Shown: positions 37,731-49,446, counted from the first letter of the stretch. The stretch: 64,000 nt of DNA from Phoebastria nigripes (GCA_035582835.1 JAYKAV010002442.1:1930943-1994942); one strand, 5' to 3'. Numbers and translations: made by a program. Notes: generated from the letters alone by a model not told the origin.

Positions 37731-38358
37731 ACGTTTGGAGATAATCGAGGAGAATTTACAACATCACCTCTCCATCAGTTTAAATGGGAACTTTCCAGAT
37801 TAAATTGATAGAAGAGCTCTGACTGGCTCATGCCTTGGCTTCCTAATTGGTCTGAGAAGCTGCTGAGCACTCACAGGTGATCCTGGGGTCTTGGGGCTGC
37901 TCAGCACCACTGAAGATTAGCCCTGCTGGCTGGTGTTTCCTATTTATATTTTGGAAATTATTTTTTAAGAGGAAATTCTTCTGCAGGGGACAGAGTATTG
38001 GATTATTTCTCTGAAAGCTTCACCCAGCTGATAAGATCAGGGTTGAGGGAGGCTGGACTACTATGGCCAAGGCAGCCAGACTACAAACAATTAAATGGAC
38101 TGATGGTAATACCAGCTCTCCAGTGCTTCCTCCCGACAGCCCAGTCCTCACCTTTGCTGAAGGACTCCCATGGTTTTGTTCAGGTTGCAAAATATGTAAT
38201 CAATTGCACAATACAACAACAGTGAAACCTTTTTTTTTTTCCTGGAAGGATTTGTGTCCAGAGAGTAAATAATGGGTTGGTCAGGACCGGAGACAAGTCT
38301 TCTCTTCTGTCCTGTCTTCCCAGGGATCAACTCCTCCGTCCCCTGTGCTCAGAAATAC

Positions 38359-38455
38359 CTGTAGTGTGGGACTGGGCCATAGTCCTCGTGGTGAAATGAC
38401 CTGCTTGTAACACGTCAATCACAAAACACAACAAAATTCATGATAGCAAATGCAT
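38359..38455 (-). pseudogene. FMO relic exon 6, 3' part
   Basis: Ends FHHEDYG then an AG/GTATTT donor, matching the conserved end of FMO exon 6 (RFKHENYGL). Just upstream GTGATTGA matches the SDW codons with Trp changed to TGA. The 5' half is not recognisable. Confidence 0.6.
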
Positions 38456-38724
38456 AATAAAAATATTTTTCCTCTCATCTAAAGAGAAAGTGTGGCCCGA
38501 AGTGGTGTTGGTCTGCAGGACACATAAACCAGCACTGTCATGCTCTGTGTTTCACTATAATTCTGAAAATCACCGCCATACCTGTTTTCCCTGAAGACTT
38601 TGAAAGATCACAGCTTTACACAACAGAGCGTTAGCTCCAGGAGGTGACCTTAGAGTGTATGCAAAGGCACTGCTAGGACTGACCACACGGCAGGGACCGT
38701 TCCCTCTGCTCTGGAGGGGTCCAC

Positions 38725-38858
38725 CTTCTCCTTGGCCTCTGGGGAGAGCCCTTCCGCCATGTCCAACCCCAAATTCCCCAGACCAAACACCAAAATGGTC
38801 TTTCCTTCGCATCCTTCAGGGGTCTTGTGGAAATATTGGCCCTCGAACTTCTCAATAT
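38725..38858 (-). pseudogene. FMO relic exon 5
   Basis: 134 nt against 143. IEKFEGQYFH then a gap of four residues (SR.Y missing from the FMO signature), KTPEGCEGKTILV and GLGNLG. Frame is open. Acceptor CTTGCAG, donor AAG/GTGGAC. Confidence 0.82.
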
Positions 38859-40409
38859 CTGCAAGGAGAAGAGATAGGAGGAGTGTCCAGGGCTCCAGGA
38901 GCCTTGAACTGCAATATTCAGCACAACTTTGGGTACAACCTAAAATCCCAGGGTGCTGGGACCCAGACTTCGGTGGTGGTGACATGGCAGATTATATATA
39001 TTGGGTCAGGAGACAGAGGAAAGGTGGGTGAAGCCAGGGCTGAGCTCAGGGGCCTGTTTCATTGCTTGTTTCAGGACCACTGCGTTACGGAGCTGCCTTT
39101 GCCCAAGCTCAGACAGTTCACGAGAAACACATCCATCCCTGAAAAAAAATGAGCTATGAGAAGNGAATGAACGCAGTAAATGTAAGTTTTCAGGAAAGCA
39201 TGTAATGGCCTGTAAGAACTATTGAAACATTGTCTTGCTGTTGAGACAGCAGAAATAGGAGCTGCTGTTTGCTAAGTATTGCAAAAGAGTCACGTTATTT
39301 TTGGCAGACATTTAAAGACTAGCTAGAGGAGGGGAGCCGGGAACATGTGCTCCTCCCCGACAGCTCTCCCGTAAAATGCAGCGTCACACGGTGGTGGGAC
39401 CAGCTCAGAAACACATTGCTCCTCACCACCCTCCTCTCCCCCAGATAAAGACCCCAAGCTCAGAAACCGTCTCCCAGCGCCCCGTTTCCCAACACCACGT
39501 GCAGGACTTGCACGACGCTGCTGCTGCAAAATGACAGGGATGTGCGTGGAAAAAAGCTGGGATTACAAACAGCCTTTTTGCAGAAAACCCAGATGGTAAC
39601 CCCTGCCCTGCCCACCGGGTGGGATTTTGCCAGCATCTCCGACAACGGGCTGTGGCGGGGATTGAGCTGGTGAGAAAGTAGGGAAGCATCTACAGCGGTC
39701 TCTTTTTACAGCCACCCCTTCAAGAGTTAGGTGGACTTTTCTGGAGAAGCATGTGAGCAGCGTGGTAACCCATCTGGGGACCGTGGGTCTGCATCGCCTG
39801 CCTCTTACACCGGCTCCCAGTAACAGCCGCACGGTCTCCAGGAATATTGTCAGTTCTGGGCTTTACAAATGAAACCAGAAACACAAGCACAAACAGCTAT
39901 GATATATTTTCAAAGGTGTAAACCTCGTTTTGTGAGGCATAAGGGAGGAATAATCCGATAGCGGTGAATCATCCNTCTCGTGCCATGCGGCATTCGTGTC
40001 AACAGCCAAGGACAGCCTCNGTAGCCTGGCTGTAGCCCCGCGGCATTGGATGCAGCACCAAGGTGTTGGAAAGGGATGGTGCTGGCTGAGCATTTGGGCT
40101 GTTCCTCTGCTTTTCCCCAGACCATGCAGGATGGTGCCTTTGCAACCCTCATAGCAAACCTCCATTTGCTTCCAGCCAAAGACAGGCTGAAGACTTTGGT
40201 TTCAGCCCCTCCAGTGGGGCGTAGGCTGGGTCGCAGGCACCAGCAGCCCTGGCTGGCTGTGGATGGGCCAGCTGCCTCCCTGGCTTCCCACCTTACAGCT
40301 GCTCAACTGGTATTATTCTGGAAATAACTTCCCCATCTGGTACATATGCAGCTTGTTATCCCTGCTCCTAGACATGTGCCTCTAGCAGCACTCTATAAAC
40401 AGCTTTTAC

Positions 40410-40578
40410 CTCGGATGGACTCCAGCAGGACATATGGATGTATATGGTGACTGACACCAACCATCACAGCATCAAAAACAGCCAGTTCCTCCTTCCCATT
40501 AGTTTCGGCGACAACAACCCACTGGCGGGTGGTTGAGAAGACCTGGCATTTATCTTTTTTTATCCCAATGACTGTAGT
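40410..40578 (-). pseudogene. FMO relic exon 4
   Basis: 169 nt, two codons more than the usual 163. TTVIGIKKDKCQVFSTTRQW and VFDAVMVGVSHH are readable, but invariant GQW is RQW and C(S/T)GH is GVSH. Acceptor TTTCAG and donor GAG/GTAAAA are intact. Confidence 0.83.
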
Positions 40579-42952
40579 CTGAAAGGAAACCATAGCAAAT
40601 GCATCAATACGCGGGTGCCCGCACGCTGTGCAATGCCAATGTGAAACAGGCAGAGCTGGGTGCTCAGCTGGGCTTCCCATCCTCCCTTGCCCTAAAATAG
40701 CCGGGCCAGCTGTAGTAATGGGTCTGCTCAGGCCCTCCTAGCTTGTTCCCCTTAATTGGTGGGGGATTTCTGGGAAACAAGCATTTACTGACTCCACAGG
40801 GACAGAGAGCCTGGCCCCAGTGGCATGGTGCCTGGGGAGCCGGCACCGACGCTGTTGCCTCCCACCGTTTCATCAAGCTCTGGGCCACGGGAGGCAGGCT
40901 GGGCTGGCAAACTGGTCCTGGCTCGGTGGAGCACTTGCTCCAGCAAAGCAAAAATAATTGCCGTGGTGTTTGGTCTGCAGGACGCTGTGCAGGTTCACTT
41001 GATCTTCACCCAGCAGCTAGCCTTGGTGTTGGCATCCCCAAGGCATCTGGCAGTAGCAATGTCATGAAATGCTGGCTAACATTCTGGCTTCTTGGAGCAA
41101 ACTGGTAATGGGTGGAAGTATCATGGGCAGTTACTGGTTTTGCATGTGTAAAATAGTTAATTGTTCGAATAGCAGGGGAAGGTGGAAGCTGGTGTAAAAG
41201 GAAACATGGGATGCATGTCTCTGCTCCGCAGAGGACTACCCCACGGTGTCCTCGTTTGGAGGGATGCTGTTGGGTTTGGGATTTTGGTCTCAGGGTGGGT
41301 TTACATGCATGAGAACAGCTGCAGAACAGAGGAATTAAAAAATAGCAGCTGGGTATAGCTTCCCCGTGATCCTCTGGCCAGCAGTAATGCCCTGCAATCT
41401 GCCCAGGGAAGAGCGGTGCAGCCGGCGTGCTCTCAGCAGCGCNGAGGCTGTGACCTCCTGGCTGATAACGATGAGGTCATTCAACCTGTTTTGCAGATGT
41501 AAGCCAGCCCTTGTGACAGCCTGGCCCTCCATTTATTGACCGCACCTGGGGAAGAGGGGCTGCCCTGCCAGCGCCCCACAAACCCTCTTCTTTCGTTCCC
41601 TGACATCATCTCTGCTTGCCCCATTCGTGCCCTGACACCTCCCCAGTGCATCCCACAGCTCCCAGCGCCGACAGCTGCCTCTTCTCCCCACTGCCCTTTC
41701 TTTCACATAGCCTGGTACTTTGGCTTCCAGAAGAGAAGGGCTCCCAGCACGCATCGTGTTCGGCATGGGTCCTGCCAGCACCCTGCAGCTCGGTACGTCT
41801 GAGGTTTTCTGAGTTGGACCACCAGTCGTAGAAAAGGTTTGCTTCCCACCACGGGTACACATCATTTGGACTGGAAGAAATACGAGCAGGCAAACCCCTT
41901 CATCTCCTGGCAGGAGGAAGCGTGTTAGCAGAGCACTCGGGCAGAGGCACTGAAAAGGGAACGGCAGGTGTCCTGTAGTCTCACTTCCAGGGCTTAGAGC
42001 TCACAGTAATGATATTATTTTGCGTTTATGTGGTGCCTTTCATAAAACCATGGAGCATTTTGCAAAGCTACAAGTTATTGCTGTATGGAGGAGAAAAGCC
42101 GAGATGCCTGCAGAGCGCTTCCTGAGGAGCACTGAAATTACGCCATGAGGCAGATGGATGCAAAGAAAAAGCCCGCGGGATCCGGCCACATCAGGAGTTC
42201 GGCGGCTCGCCAGGATCNGTCCAGCTCCTCCCCACTTGCTCAGGTGAGGGTGAACCTTGGAGGCTTTGCCTGCCCCCAGGGTGGGCAATTGGGCAGATGG
42301 CACATCCCTGTCACCCCTGGACAAACCTTGGGGGTGGCCACAGAGAGGGGTGAGCCAAGGCCGGTGGGAAGCGAAGTGGCTCAGAGAGGGATCTCTCCAA
42401 GGATACTCTTGCCACGGCTGCAGCAGCCACGGCGCTCGGTTACACAGCCCTGGCTGGGCCAGGCATTTTGGCTGGCAGTCACGGTTCATCTCAGCTTTCA
42501 GATGCTCACGCGTTCCAGTAAAGCCCAGATGTTGTTCTGAGAGCTGGTGGGCCATTTATTTATATACCAGAGTATTCTTCTTGATATTTTAATCTGAATT
42601 TTTTTTCATTTGGGCATCTTTCCCCACTGGAGAAAAACGTGAATATTCTTCTTTACTTGTTATGAAAATTATTTTTTTAAAAGGGCCAATTCAAGCAAGC
42701 TCATTTTAGCCAGAGCACAAACTCTACACCAGAACTTTTCTTGAAAAACCAAACACATTGTCTCCAGTTTTCCACTGGAAAAAGAGACAGTAGACAGGGA
42801 GATTTAAAGATGTGTAGGAAGGCACCCCTACTTGAACACATTTATAGAGAGATAAAATAACCAGCATTACTTACTGGGGCTGGTATTCACACTCTTTCAT
42901 AGCCCCAGCTGAGAAACCTCCCAAATTTACCAGGCATGGAGATTGCACCGGA
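40579..42952. other. Non-coding stretch between FMO relic and FMO3
   Basis: No FMO exon 2 or 3 of the relic can be found here, and there is no other gene I can support. GC-rich with short open frames only. Confidence 0.45.
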
Positions 42953-42958
42953 TTTATT
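42953..42958 (-). terminator. Polyadenylation signal of FMO3
   Basis: Minus-strand AATAAA about 156 bases after the FMO3 stop codon, giving a short 3' UTR. Confidence 0.65.
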
Positions 42959-43113
42959 GATGCCATTCTTTAGGGATCTCTTGATGAATTATTTTCAGGG
43001 TGATGAGCAGGGCAGCAGCACACACTGCCCAGCAGGAGAAAGCATCCCACGCATGCACACCGCTTGGTACTCCTGCATCCCTCCCCATCCTTGCCACGTC
43101 CCTCCGGGGTCCC

Positions 43114-43453
43114 CTAGCAGTAAAGGGCAGCAAGGAGGAGGAGGAGCGGGAGGAAGAGGACCCCCAGCACGGCCAGGCAGGGGAAGGTGGTGGGGGCGGC
43201 AGGGGTGATGCGCGTCTGNGTGGTCCGCAGCGTTCGGTCCCACTGGGTGAGGATGGCCTTTCTGGCCCCGCTCCACTTCCCCGGGCCCATCAGCCGAAAC
43301 TGGTAGGGGCTGCAGGGGCCGAAGAAGACCTCCAGGGCCAGCCGCGGGTCCGTCAGCAGGAGCTTCAGCACGTTGGGCTTCACACCGATGGCAGAGGCCA
43401 GCTCATCCATGTAGGTAATATAATCCGTCTGCAGCGTGGTGCTGCTCCCATAC
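43114..43453 (-). CDS. FMO3: FMO3 last coding exon 9
   Basis: 340 nt with TAG stop. Encodes [43 protein letters not shown] and a leucine-rich C-terminal membrane anchor ending LYC. Acceptor CCTGAAG. N at 43219. Confidence 0.94.
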
Positions 43454-46400
43454 CTTCAGGGTAGAGAGGAGAGGAAAAGAGGGGCTGCTTTAGGTTTCCC
43501 CCCCTTTTTTTTCTTTTCATTTTTTTCTTTAAGCACAGTGAAGGCAGAGTCTGTCCTCTGCTCTCCCCCACCAAACCTGGGGAGCGGAGCTGACTGGGGG
43601 CCACAGCTCCAGGGGACATGCATCATTGCTGCTGTTAGTGGAGGAATCTGGCTCACAAGAAAACATTGCGCTTTCAAACTTCCTACAATGCAATGGTTTC
43701 TAAAAACAAAAGAAAACATTGCTTGGGCCAGGTTCAGCTTTCACTGGTTATATTCATATTTTTAAAGTGTTGCTTCACTATAATGTCAGATACACTCAGA
43801 GAGGGAGGGAAAGCAAGGCACTTCCATGGACTCTATGAAACAAAAAAATGTCACTTGAATAATGATGGAAATGTTCTATTTCTGCTGGGGCCTCACCCAG
43901 ATTGTGTGTGAATGAGAAATGCTTTTTCAGCCTGATAACGCTCAGTGATGGCAAATGAGCATTTTCAGACAGGAAAACTTTCCATCATGAATTTTCCACC
44001 CAAACTTGCCTGATTCAGGCCTCCGCAGTGCCTTTGTCCAGCCCACTTGGGGCTGAGACGATGGCAGGGCTCTTCTGCCAACACAGGGAGTCCCATGAGC
44101 TGCACTTACCACTTGAGCTTCTTCCCCATCTTCTCATCAATGTCATCCATCATCTCACTGACTGGGGGGAGCGTGTACTGTCCTGGAAAGAGCAGGAAGA
44201 GCATCGGCAAAGGGAAGTGATGCCCAGGAGATCCCTCCTGNAGCAGATGGGGTTTGCAGAGATCAGCTGAGCCCTTGAGTGCCTCTCTTCCCTTTGGTGT
44301 CAAGAACTGGGCTTGGGTCAAGCTTGGGTGTTAAGAGTGTGACAACACTGGCTCCCCTGTCCTTAAAGGTGTGCAGTGGTGCCCAAGAGGCTTTTCAGCC
44401 CCACCACAGGGACTTCACTGATACCTGCAGTGAGCTGAAAAGTGACCTGCTCCCACAGTGGAAAGCACCCCATCACATGGAAAACCCATTATTGGTATTT
44501 CTGACCAAAGCCCGTTGTGTTCCTCAGCACTCAGGCACTGCCCTGATTTTCAGTTTGAGCCTGCCCATTGCTGCTGGGAAATGCTACCTCCCATCAACAG
44601 AAAACAGACCTTCGCCCACCAGCACATNTCCATTGACCTACCCTGAAACACCTTGACTGCCCAGCGGCACTGGAGGTCCACTGTTGGGATGGTGGGTCCA
44701 AGGGACTGGACCAGCCCAATGACTGCCATGGTTGGCTTCTTGAGCAGAGGAGGAAGGATGCCTTTGTAGAGCGTGACCTGATTATCCCTGCTTTTGATGA
44801 TGGAATCATCCTCCATGAAAGGGTAGGTGTAATTGTAACCAGTGGCAAAGACNACCACATCAACGTCATCCTGCACAGTCCCATCTTGGAACACGACAGA
44901 CGTCTCTCTAAACTCCTTCACATTTGGCTTCATCACCACCACGCCACAGGCGATGCGGCTCGGGAGGTCATCATTGAACACCGGCTCCTTGCGGGAAGTT
45001 CTGCAAGGGCAAACGTGGTGGGGCTGTCACAGAGGTGGCTTCTGCTGCCAGCCCAGGATAGGCACAGTCCAGCCTCGTCCAGAACCAGCACCCCTGGGGG
45101 GTTTGGGCATGGATGGCCCCGTGCGTACCTGTTCAATGGCATGAGGCCGAAGTTCTCGTGCTTGAAGAACCGGTTCATGCCTCTCACGTACAGCCAGTCG
45201 CTGAGTGCCCTGGGGAGGATGTTCCCCAGCCAGGTCCGGAAACGAGTGATGACCAGCATGTCCCAGGGGTAGCCATTGTCCCAGATGCGACTCATCACCC
45301 AGGACCCACTTCGGGAGCTCAGGTAGACCTGGGGGGAGAGCCAGGAAGGGGTGAGCGGCTCCCATGATGGCTGCGAGCCCCCAGGGCTGTCTCACAGAGG
45401 CAGTGGCATGTGCTTGAGCAGATGAGGACCACCCCATTTCCCCAGTGGCTCTGGTGTAGGTCGCTGTACCTGCGACGCCACGGTGCTGAGCTCCACGGCA
45501 ATGTCACAGCCAGAGTTGCCCAAGCCTATCACCAGGACTTTCTTCCCTCTGAACTTCTCCGGTTCCTTGTACTCTCGGCTGTGGAGGTAGTAGCCTTTGA
45601 ACTTCTGTATTCCTGGGGAGGAGAACAGAAAGGGTCATAATTCACCCCAGGAATGAAAAGGAGATGCTGTGCTGGCCTTGGGATCTCCCCTTCCTGCAGA
45701 TGCTGCTGGAGCATCTGTCTGAGTGTTTCTCACNGTAGCAGATGTCTCCTGTATGCAGAGGGATGCTGCAAATCCATAGTTTGGGATGGGATGGGATTTG
45801 TCTCTGGCTTCATTCAATATTTAAAGAGAAAGAGTGTGTAAGCACAGGATACCTTTGCACGGTATTTCTGTACCCTAAAAGGGTGCTATTGCAACCCCAA
45901 CATTGCCCTGAGGTGCCTGGACAGCCACACTCCATCCCCTCGGCATGGCTTTACACCCCTGCGGTAGTGAGTGACAGGGAAGCAGCTTTCATTTTTAACA
46001 GAGAAGATGGCAATGGACGTGAGGGGAGTTTTCCTGATCAGCTGGTGTCTCAAGACTACGTCCTCCAAACAGACCCCGAGCACCAAATATTTCTTGCCAG
46101 AGAGTAAGTTTTTCCCAATAAAATGCCTGTACACAGAGAGGCAAAGGCTGTCAGGTAACACACATGACATTTGTACCAGAAATCATGGGAAAATGTCCAA
46201 AAAGTGTTTTACAGAATCCTTTTATGAAAAATCTTCTGTTAAAGGAAACAGCCTGAAATACTTTTTTCTGGGAAAGATTAGCATTGTCCCTGCTTTGATA
46301 TAGTTTGGATACAGAGTCTTTTTTCTTAAAAAAACAGGTTTTGATTTCCTTAACAGACCCCCATCCCCAGAAATACTGCTCTCCTTTTAATGCTGAAAGG

Positions 46401-49142
46401 GCGCTTTTTGCAGGGAAGAACATCGTGATGGAAGGTATTTGATCGGCTGTGTCCCAGCGGATGAATTCCACATGCGCAGCTTACCTGGGAACTCGTTGAG
46501 GGGGAGTTTTGGGTAGACGTGATGCCCAGAGCAAATCATAACAGCATCAAAAACCGCCGTCTCTTCCTTCCCATCTCTCTGGGTCACCACCTCCCATTGC
46601 CCTGTCACAGAAAAGTCCGGGCGTTTTTTTACCTTGGTGACCAGGGTCTTAAAGGAAACAAAAGAAAGAGATCCATGGGTGTCCGCAGAGCGGACCGAGA
46701 GGTTTAGGGAGTCAGTGGGATTGAGGTCCCGGGGAGCTCAGGGATGTTTGCCCCTGCAATTTCATGCTAGCAGCTCTGGGGAGTGCACAAAGAGGGGACC
46801 TGATGAGACCTACTTTAACAAAACCAAGAGGTTTTTTTCCCCGGAATGTTTTCTCCCAGGATTTTCCCTGCAGCAGGGAGACCCAGGCATGGGGAGGCAA
46901 TGTCCCTCCTGCCCAGGTGCCCCCATTACTCACTGTCCCTCTCCGCTCCAGGCTTTTTACCTTGAACCGTATGTGCTGGAGCAGGTCAAAGTGCTCGGCG
47001 TACTTGCAGATGTAGTGCTGGAGCCTGGCATTGTGCATGTAGTTGGGGTGGTCGTCGGGGAAGGGGAAGTCAGGGTAACACATCATCTCTTTGCAGGAGT
47101 TGGTGAAGACAGTGCGGTAGATGCTGGCTTTGCCTTCCTCTGCCTGGTCCTGGNGGGAGAGGAGCATGGATGTGTCCCATTATGGGGGACGTGACCCCTG
47201 CCTGTCCTGGAGCCCTGCACCAACTCCTCCAGATACCATCACCTCCNGGCCTCCACCTCCAGGCTGGAGCCAAAGAAAAATGGCAAAGCCATCAAGTGCA
47301 ATAACCAAGTAACCCCCTGTGAGCACAGGAGCGTCCTAACAGGCTGGGAGGAGGGTTTGCATCGCCCAAGGCATCTAGGAGCCGGTTACATGCGCATCTG
47401 CCAGGGAAAGCGGAAACCTCAGGGGAAGGGAGCGCTGTGGAAGGACCATGCCAGAGCCTCTCCACTGCACATCCAGAAAGCATCAGGAGGTCTGGTGTGA
47501 CACAGCTACACTCATGCACACGGACACATGCAAAATATCACAGGAGACAAGTAACATGGGCCTTCCCAATGCNCAGTTTCCTCCTGGTCTGCCTGTAAAG
47601 CTTCCAAAATCCCACAGGTGCGCTTGGACATCGCTCCTTTGTGCGCACGGTCTTGGCAATTGCACAAGCGAAGGCAGAAGCCCAGCAGGGAGTGTTTGCT
47701 TTGGCGCAGCAGCTCAGCTGCCCATGCTTTATGCAACCACGGGGCAGGTCTGGCCTGGGATGTGGATGGAGGCTTGTGCCTACCACCCAGCAATACCCAT
47801 GCCAGCCGGCCAGTGTCCCGCTGATATCTAGAAGGTCAGGACATGGGGGATCTGCCAAAATCCCCAAGACCACCATGCATGCAGTGGGGCCTGGTCCGGT
47901 TCTGCCCAAAATGGCCAGCCCCATGCATCGCCCAGTCCCCATCGGGGGGGCACCTGCTATGTCTGCCCTGACACTTGGCACTTAACAGCACAAAACACAG
48001 GTAATGCATTTCCCTTTCCCGATGGCTTTGATGCCAGGACAGAGCTGGGAAAAATGCAGCGAGGTTTCTGCACTGGAAAATTCATATTTAGGTTGGCCAA
48101 ATGATTACCAACTTCTAATAAAAGAAAAAACCCAAACAGATAAGGAGCTGAAGTGTTTTTTTACTTTCCCCCTCAATAGTGATATTCTGTTCCGAAATGC
48201 TCCATTATACGTATCAAAAAGTATTGCCAAACTTTTGGGAGGAATTAGCTGGAGCCCTCCCCAGAAGAGACAGAAAACATGTGGTCCATGTTTTGAGATG
48301 AATCGAATGTTTCAGATCACCCAGAACAAACTTTCTGCCCTCCCCCTCTGCCCCAGGGTTTAACTCATGCGGGNTCAATTCCTTTCCCTAACAGCACCCT
48401 GAGCTGCAACTGCGATCACACCCCAAAGCGTCCCCTCAGCCCCAGCCTGCCGGCGGGTGGGCACATGGCACAAGATGGCTCTGGGTTCAACCCTCTAGTT
48501 ATTCATTCAGGCTCCTTTTTGGCTCCATGGTGCATGGCCACTACATAAAAGCAGGCTGAGAGCTACCCTGAGCAGCAGCCAGTGCTCCCCAAGGTGGGGT
48601 GACAGCTGGCAGCCCCACAGGGTGGCTTTTGCAGGGCATTTCAGAGCCATCCCTGTNTCCATGGGCTTTGAGGGGAGCGGGAGCATGTCTTTGGTACAGT
48701 CCCAAGGGGTTTGCAGCCCCTTAGCCAAGGAGAAGCTGGTGGCTTCCTCTGTCCCCAAAGGAGAGGGGTTAGCAGTTCAGAGGAGACTTGGCTCAGCAAG
48801 CCAAGGGATGGCCAGGCTGTCCCCAGGGTAAGGGAGGGGACCTGGGGACCTGTACTGAACCAGCCAAGCCCTCCCATGTGNAGCCATTAGAGCAGAGCAA
48901 GTGGGTCAGGCACATGGGGTGCAGCCGGGTGCAGCCTCCCAGCCCCGAGGACACAGGTTTCCCCAGCCAGCTCTGAAACCAGGCAGCCAAAGCCACTCAC
49001 CGTGTAGTACCAGAGCCCCCCGATATTCTCGCTCTGCTCGAAGCAGGTGGGCTCCAGCCCCTCGTCCAGGCAGCACTTGATGGCCGCCAGCCCGCTGACG
49101 CCCGCGCCCACCACTGCCACGCGCCGCACCATGCTGTCCTGC
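43114..49142 (-). CDS. FMO3: Flavin-containing monooxygenase 3 (whole gene, 8 coding exons)
   Basis: Predicted ER-anchored FAD/NADPH monooxygenase; FMO3 enzymes N-oxygenate trimethylamine and many amine and sulfide substrates in liver. Coding exons: 49001-49132, 46961-47149, 46485-46647, 45470-45612, 45129-45328, 44642-45000, 44110-44182, 43114-43453, total 1599 nt, 532 codons plus stop, the same length as human FMO3. All junctions are GT-AG and in frame. Motifs: GAGVSG (residues 9-14), [11 protein letters not shown] (166-176), GLGNSG (191-196), FATGY (327-331, Thr at 329), C-terminal hydrophobic tail (about 510-532). FMO3 is favoured by [32 protein letters not shown] and IIKSRDN. Only exon 7 departs from the usual length, by one extra codon. 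Ns at 44853 and 43219 mask two residues. The start is the ATG ten bases into exon 2. Confidence 0.93.
44110..44182 (-). CDS. FMO3: FMO3 coding exon 8
   Basis: 73 nt, the family length. Encodes [20 protein letters not shown]. Acceptor TTTCCAG, donor TG/GTAAGT. Confidence 0.93.
44642..45000 (-). CDS. FMO3: FMO3 coding exon 7
   Basis: 359 nt, one codon over the usual 356. Holds [27 protein letters not shown] and [15 protein letters not shown]. The masked base at 44853 lies three codons before FATGY's Ala. Acceptor TTGCAG, donor CAGG/GTAGGT. Confidence 0.93.
45129..45328 (-). CDS. FMO3: FMO3 coding exon 6
   Basis: 200 nt, the family length. [14 protein letters not shown] through [11 protein letters not shown]. 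Acceptor CCCCCAG, donor ACAG/GTACG. Confidence 0.95.
45470..45612 (-). CDS. FMO3: FMO3 coding exon 5
   Basis: 143 nt, the family length. FMO signature [11 protein letters not shown] and NADPH-binding GLGNSG. Acceptor CCCCAG, donor CAG/GTACAG. Confidence 0.95.
46485..46647 (-). CDS. FMO3: FMO3 coding exon 4
   Basis: 163 nt, the family length. [38 protein letters not shown] and the FPG donor codon. Acceptor CTTTAAG, donor CAG/GTAAGC. Confidence 0.94.
46961..47149 (-). CDS. FMO3: FMO3 coding exon 3
   Basis: 189 nt, the family length. [32 protein letters not shown] and [13 protein letters not shown]. The acceptor CNCCAG has a masked base at 47154; donor AAG/GTAAAA. Confidence 0.94.
49001..49132 (-). 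CDS. FMO3: FMO3 coding exon 2 (first coding)
   Basis: 132 nt. Start codon, GAGVSG and [14 protein letters not shown]. Acceptor CCCCACAG ends at 49143, so ten bases of 5' UTR precede the ATG. Donor ACG/GTGAGT. Confidence 0.95.
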
Positions 49143-49307
49143 CTGTGGGGAAACGCGGCTGCGGTGGAGCGGAGACCGGCCGGGCACGCTCGCCCAGGTG
49201 GGTCTGCNGCCCCTGGCAATGCCCCATGGGAGCAGGGCACCTCCTCCCCAGCACAACTCCCCCAGCTCCTTAAANAACCTGGGGGTTTCCTGCCGATCCT
49301 TGCTCAC

Positions 49308-49415
49308 CTGCTTCCCGTGCAGCCCCCAGGTACACGCGTAAGAGTTTTGGGCAGGGTGGAAGAGCTTTCCCTGGTACCCAGGGGATCTCTCGTGGAGAGG
49401 AGCGGTGGCTCAAGA
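49308..49415 (-). other. FMO3: Candidate non-coding exon 1 of FMO3
   Basis: The segment ends in a strong donor, GGAAGCAG/GTGAGC, about 165 bases above exon 2. A TATA-like box lies about 30 bases above its inferred start. The 5' end is estimated from that spacing. Confidence 0.45.
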
Positions 49416-49439
49416 GGAGCTCCCCGAAAGAGCAAAGCT

Positions 49440-49446
49440 CTTTTAT
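49440..49446 (-). promoter_or_regulatory. Candidate TATA box of FMO3
   Basis: Minus-strand ATAAAAG within TGCATAAAAGAGC, upstream of the candidate exon 1. Confidence 0.45.

Larger units (their letters stand above)
32918..38358. other. Intergenic stretch where exons 7-9 of the FMO relic are missing
   Basis: No FMO exon 7, 8 or 9 motif (FATGY, PYQ.RL, ILTQWDR) is seen on either strand here, although it lies downstream of the relic's exon 6. It holds a short (ACC)n repeat, a C run at about 36077-36093 and a probable CR1 fragment. I see no gene. Confidence 0.5.
38359..40578 (-). pseudogene. Relic of a third FMO gene (exons 4, 5 and part of 6 only)
   Basis: Three FMO exon remnants lie in order on the minus strand: exon 4 (40410-40578), exon 5 (38725-38858) and the 3' part of exon 6 (38359 to about 38455). 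Exons 2, 3, 7, 8 and 9 were not found. Exons 4 and 5 are open but carry family-breaking changes, and exon 6 contains a stop. By sequence it is nearest the FMO2/3/6 group, and by position it occupies the slot of mammalian FMO6P/FMO2. With most exons missing it cannot encode an enzyme. Confidence 0.82.
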
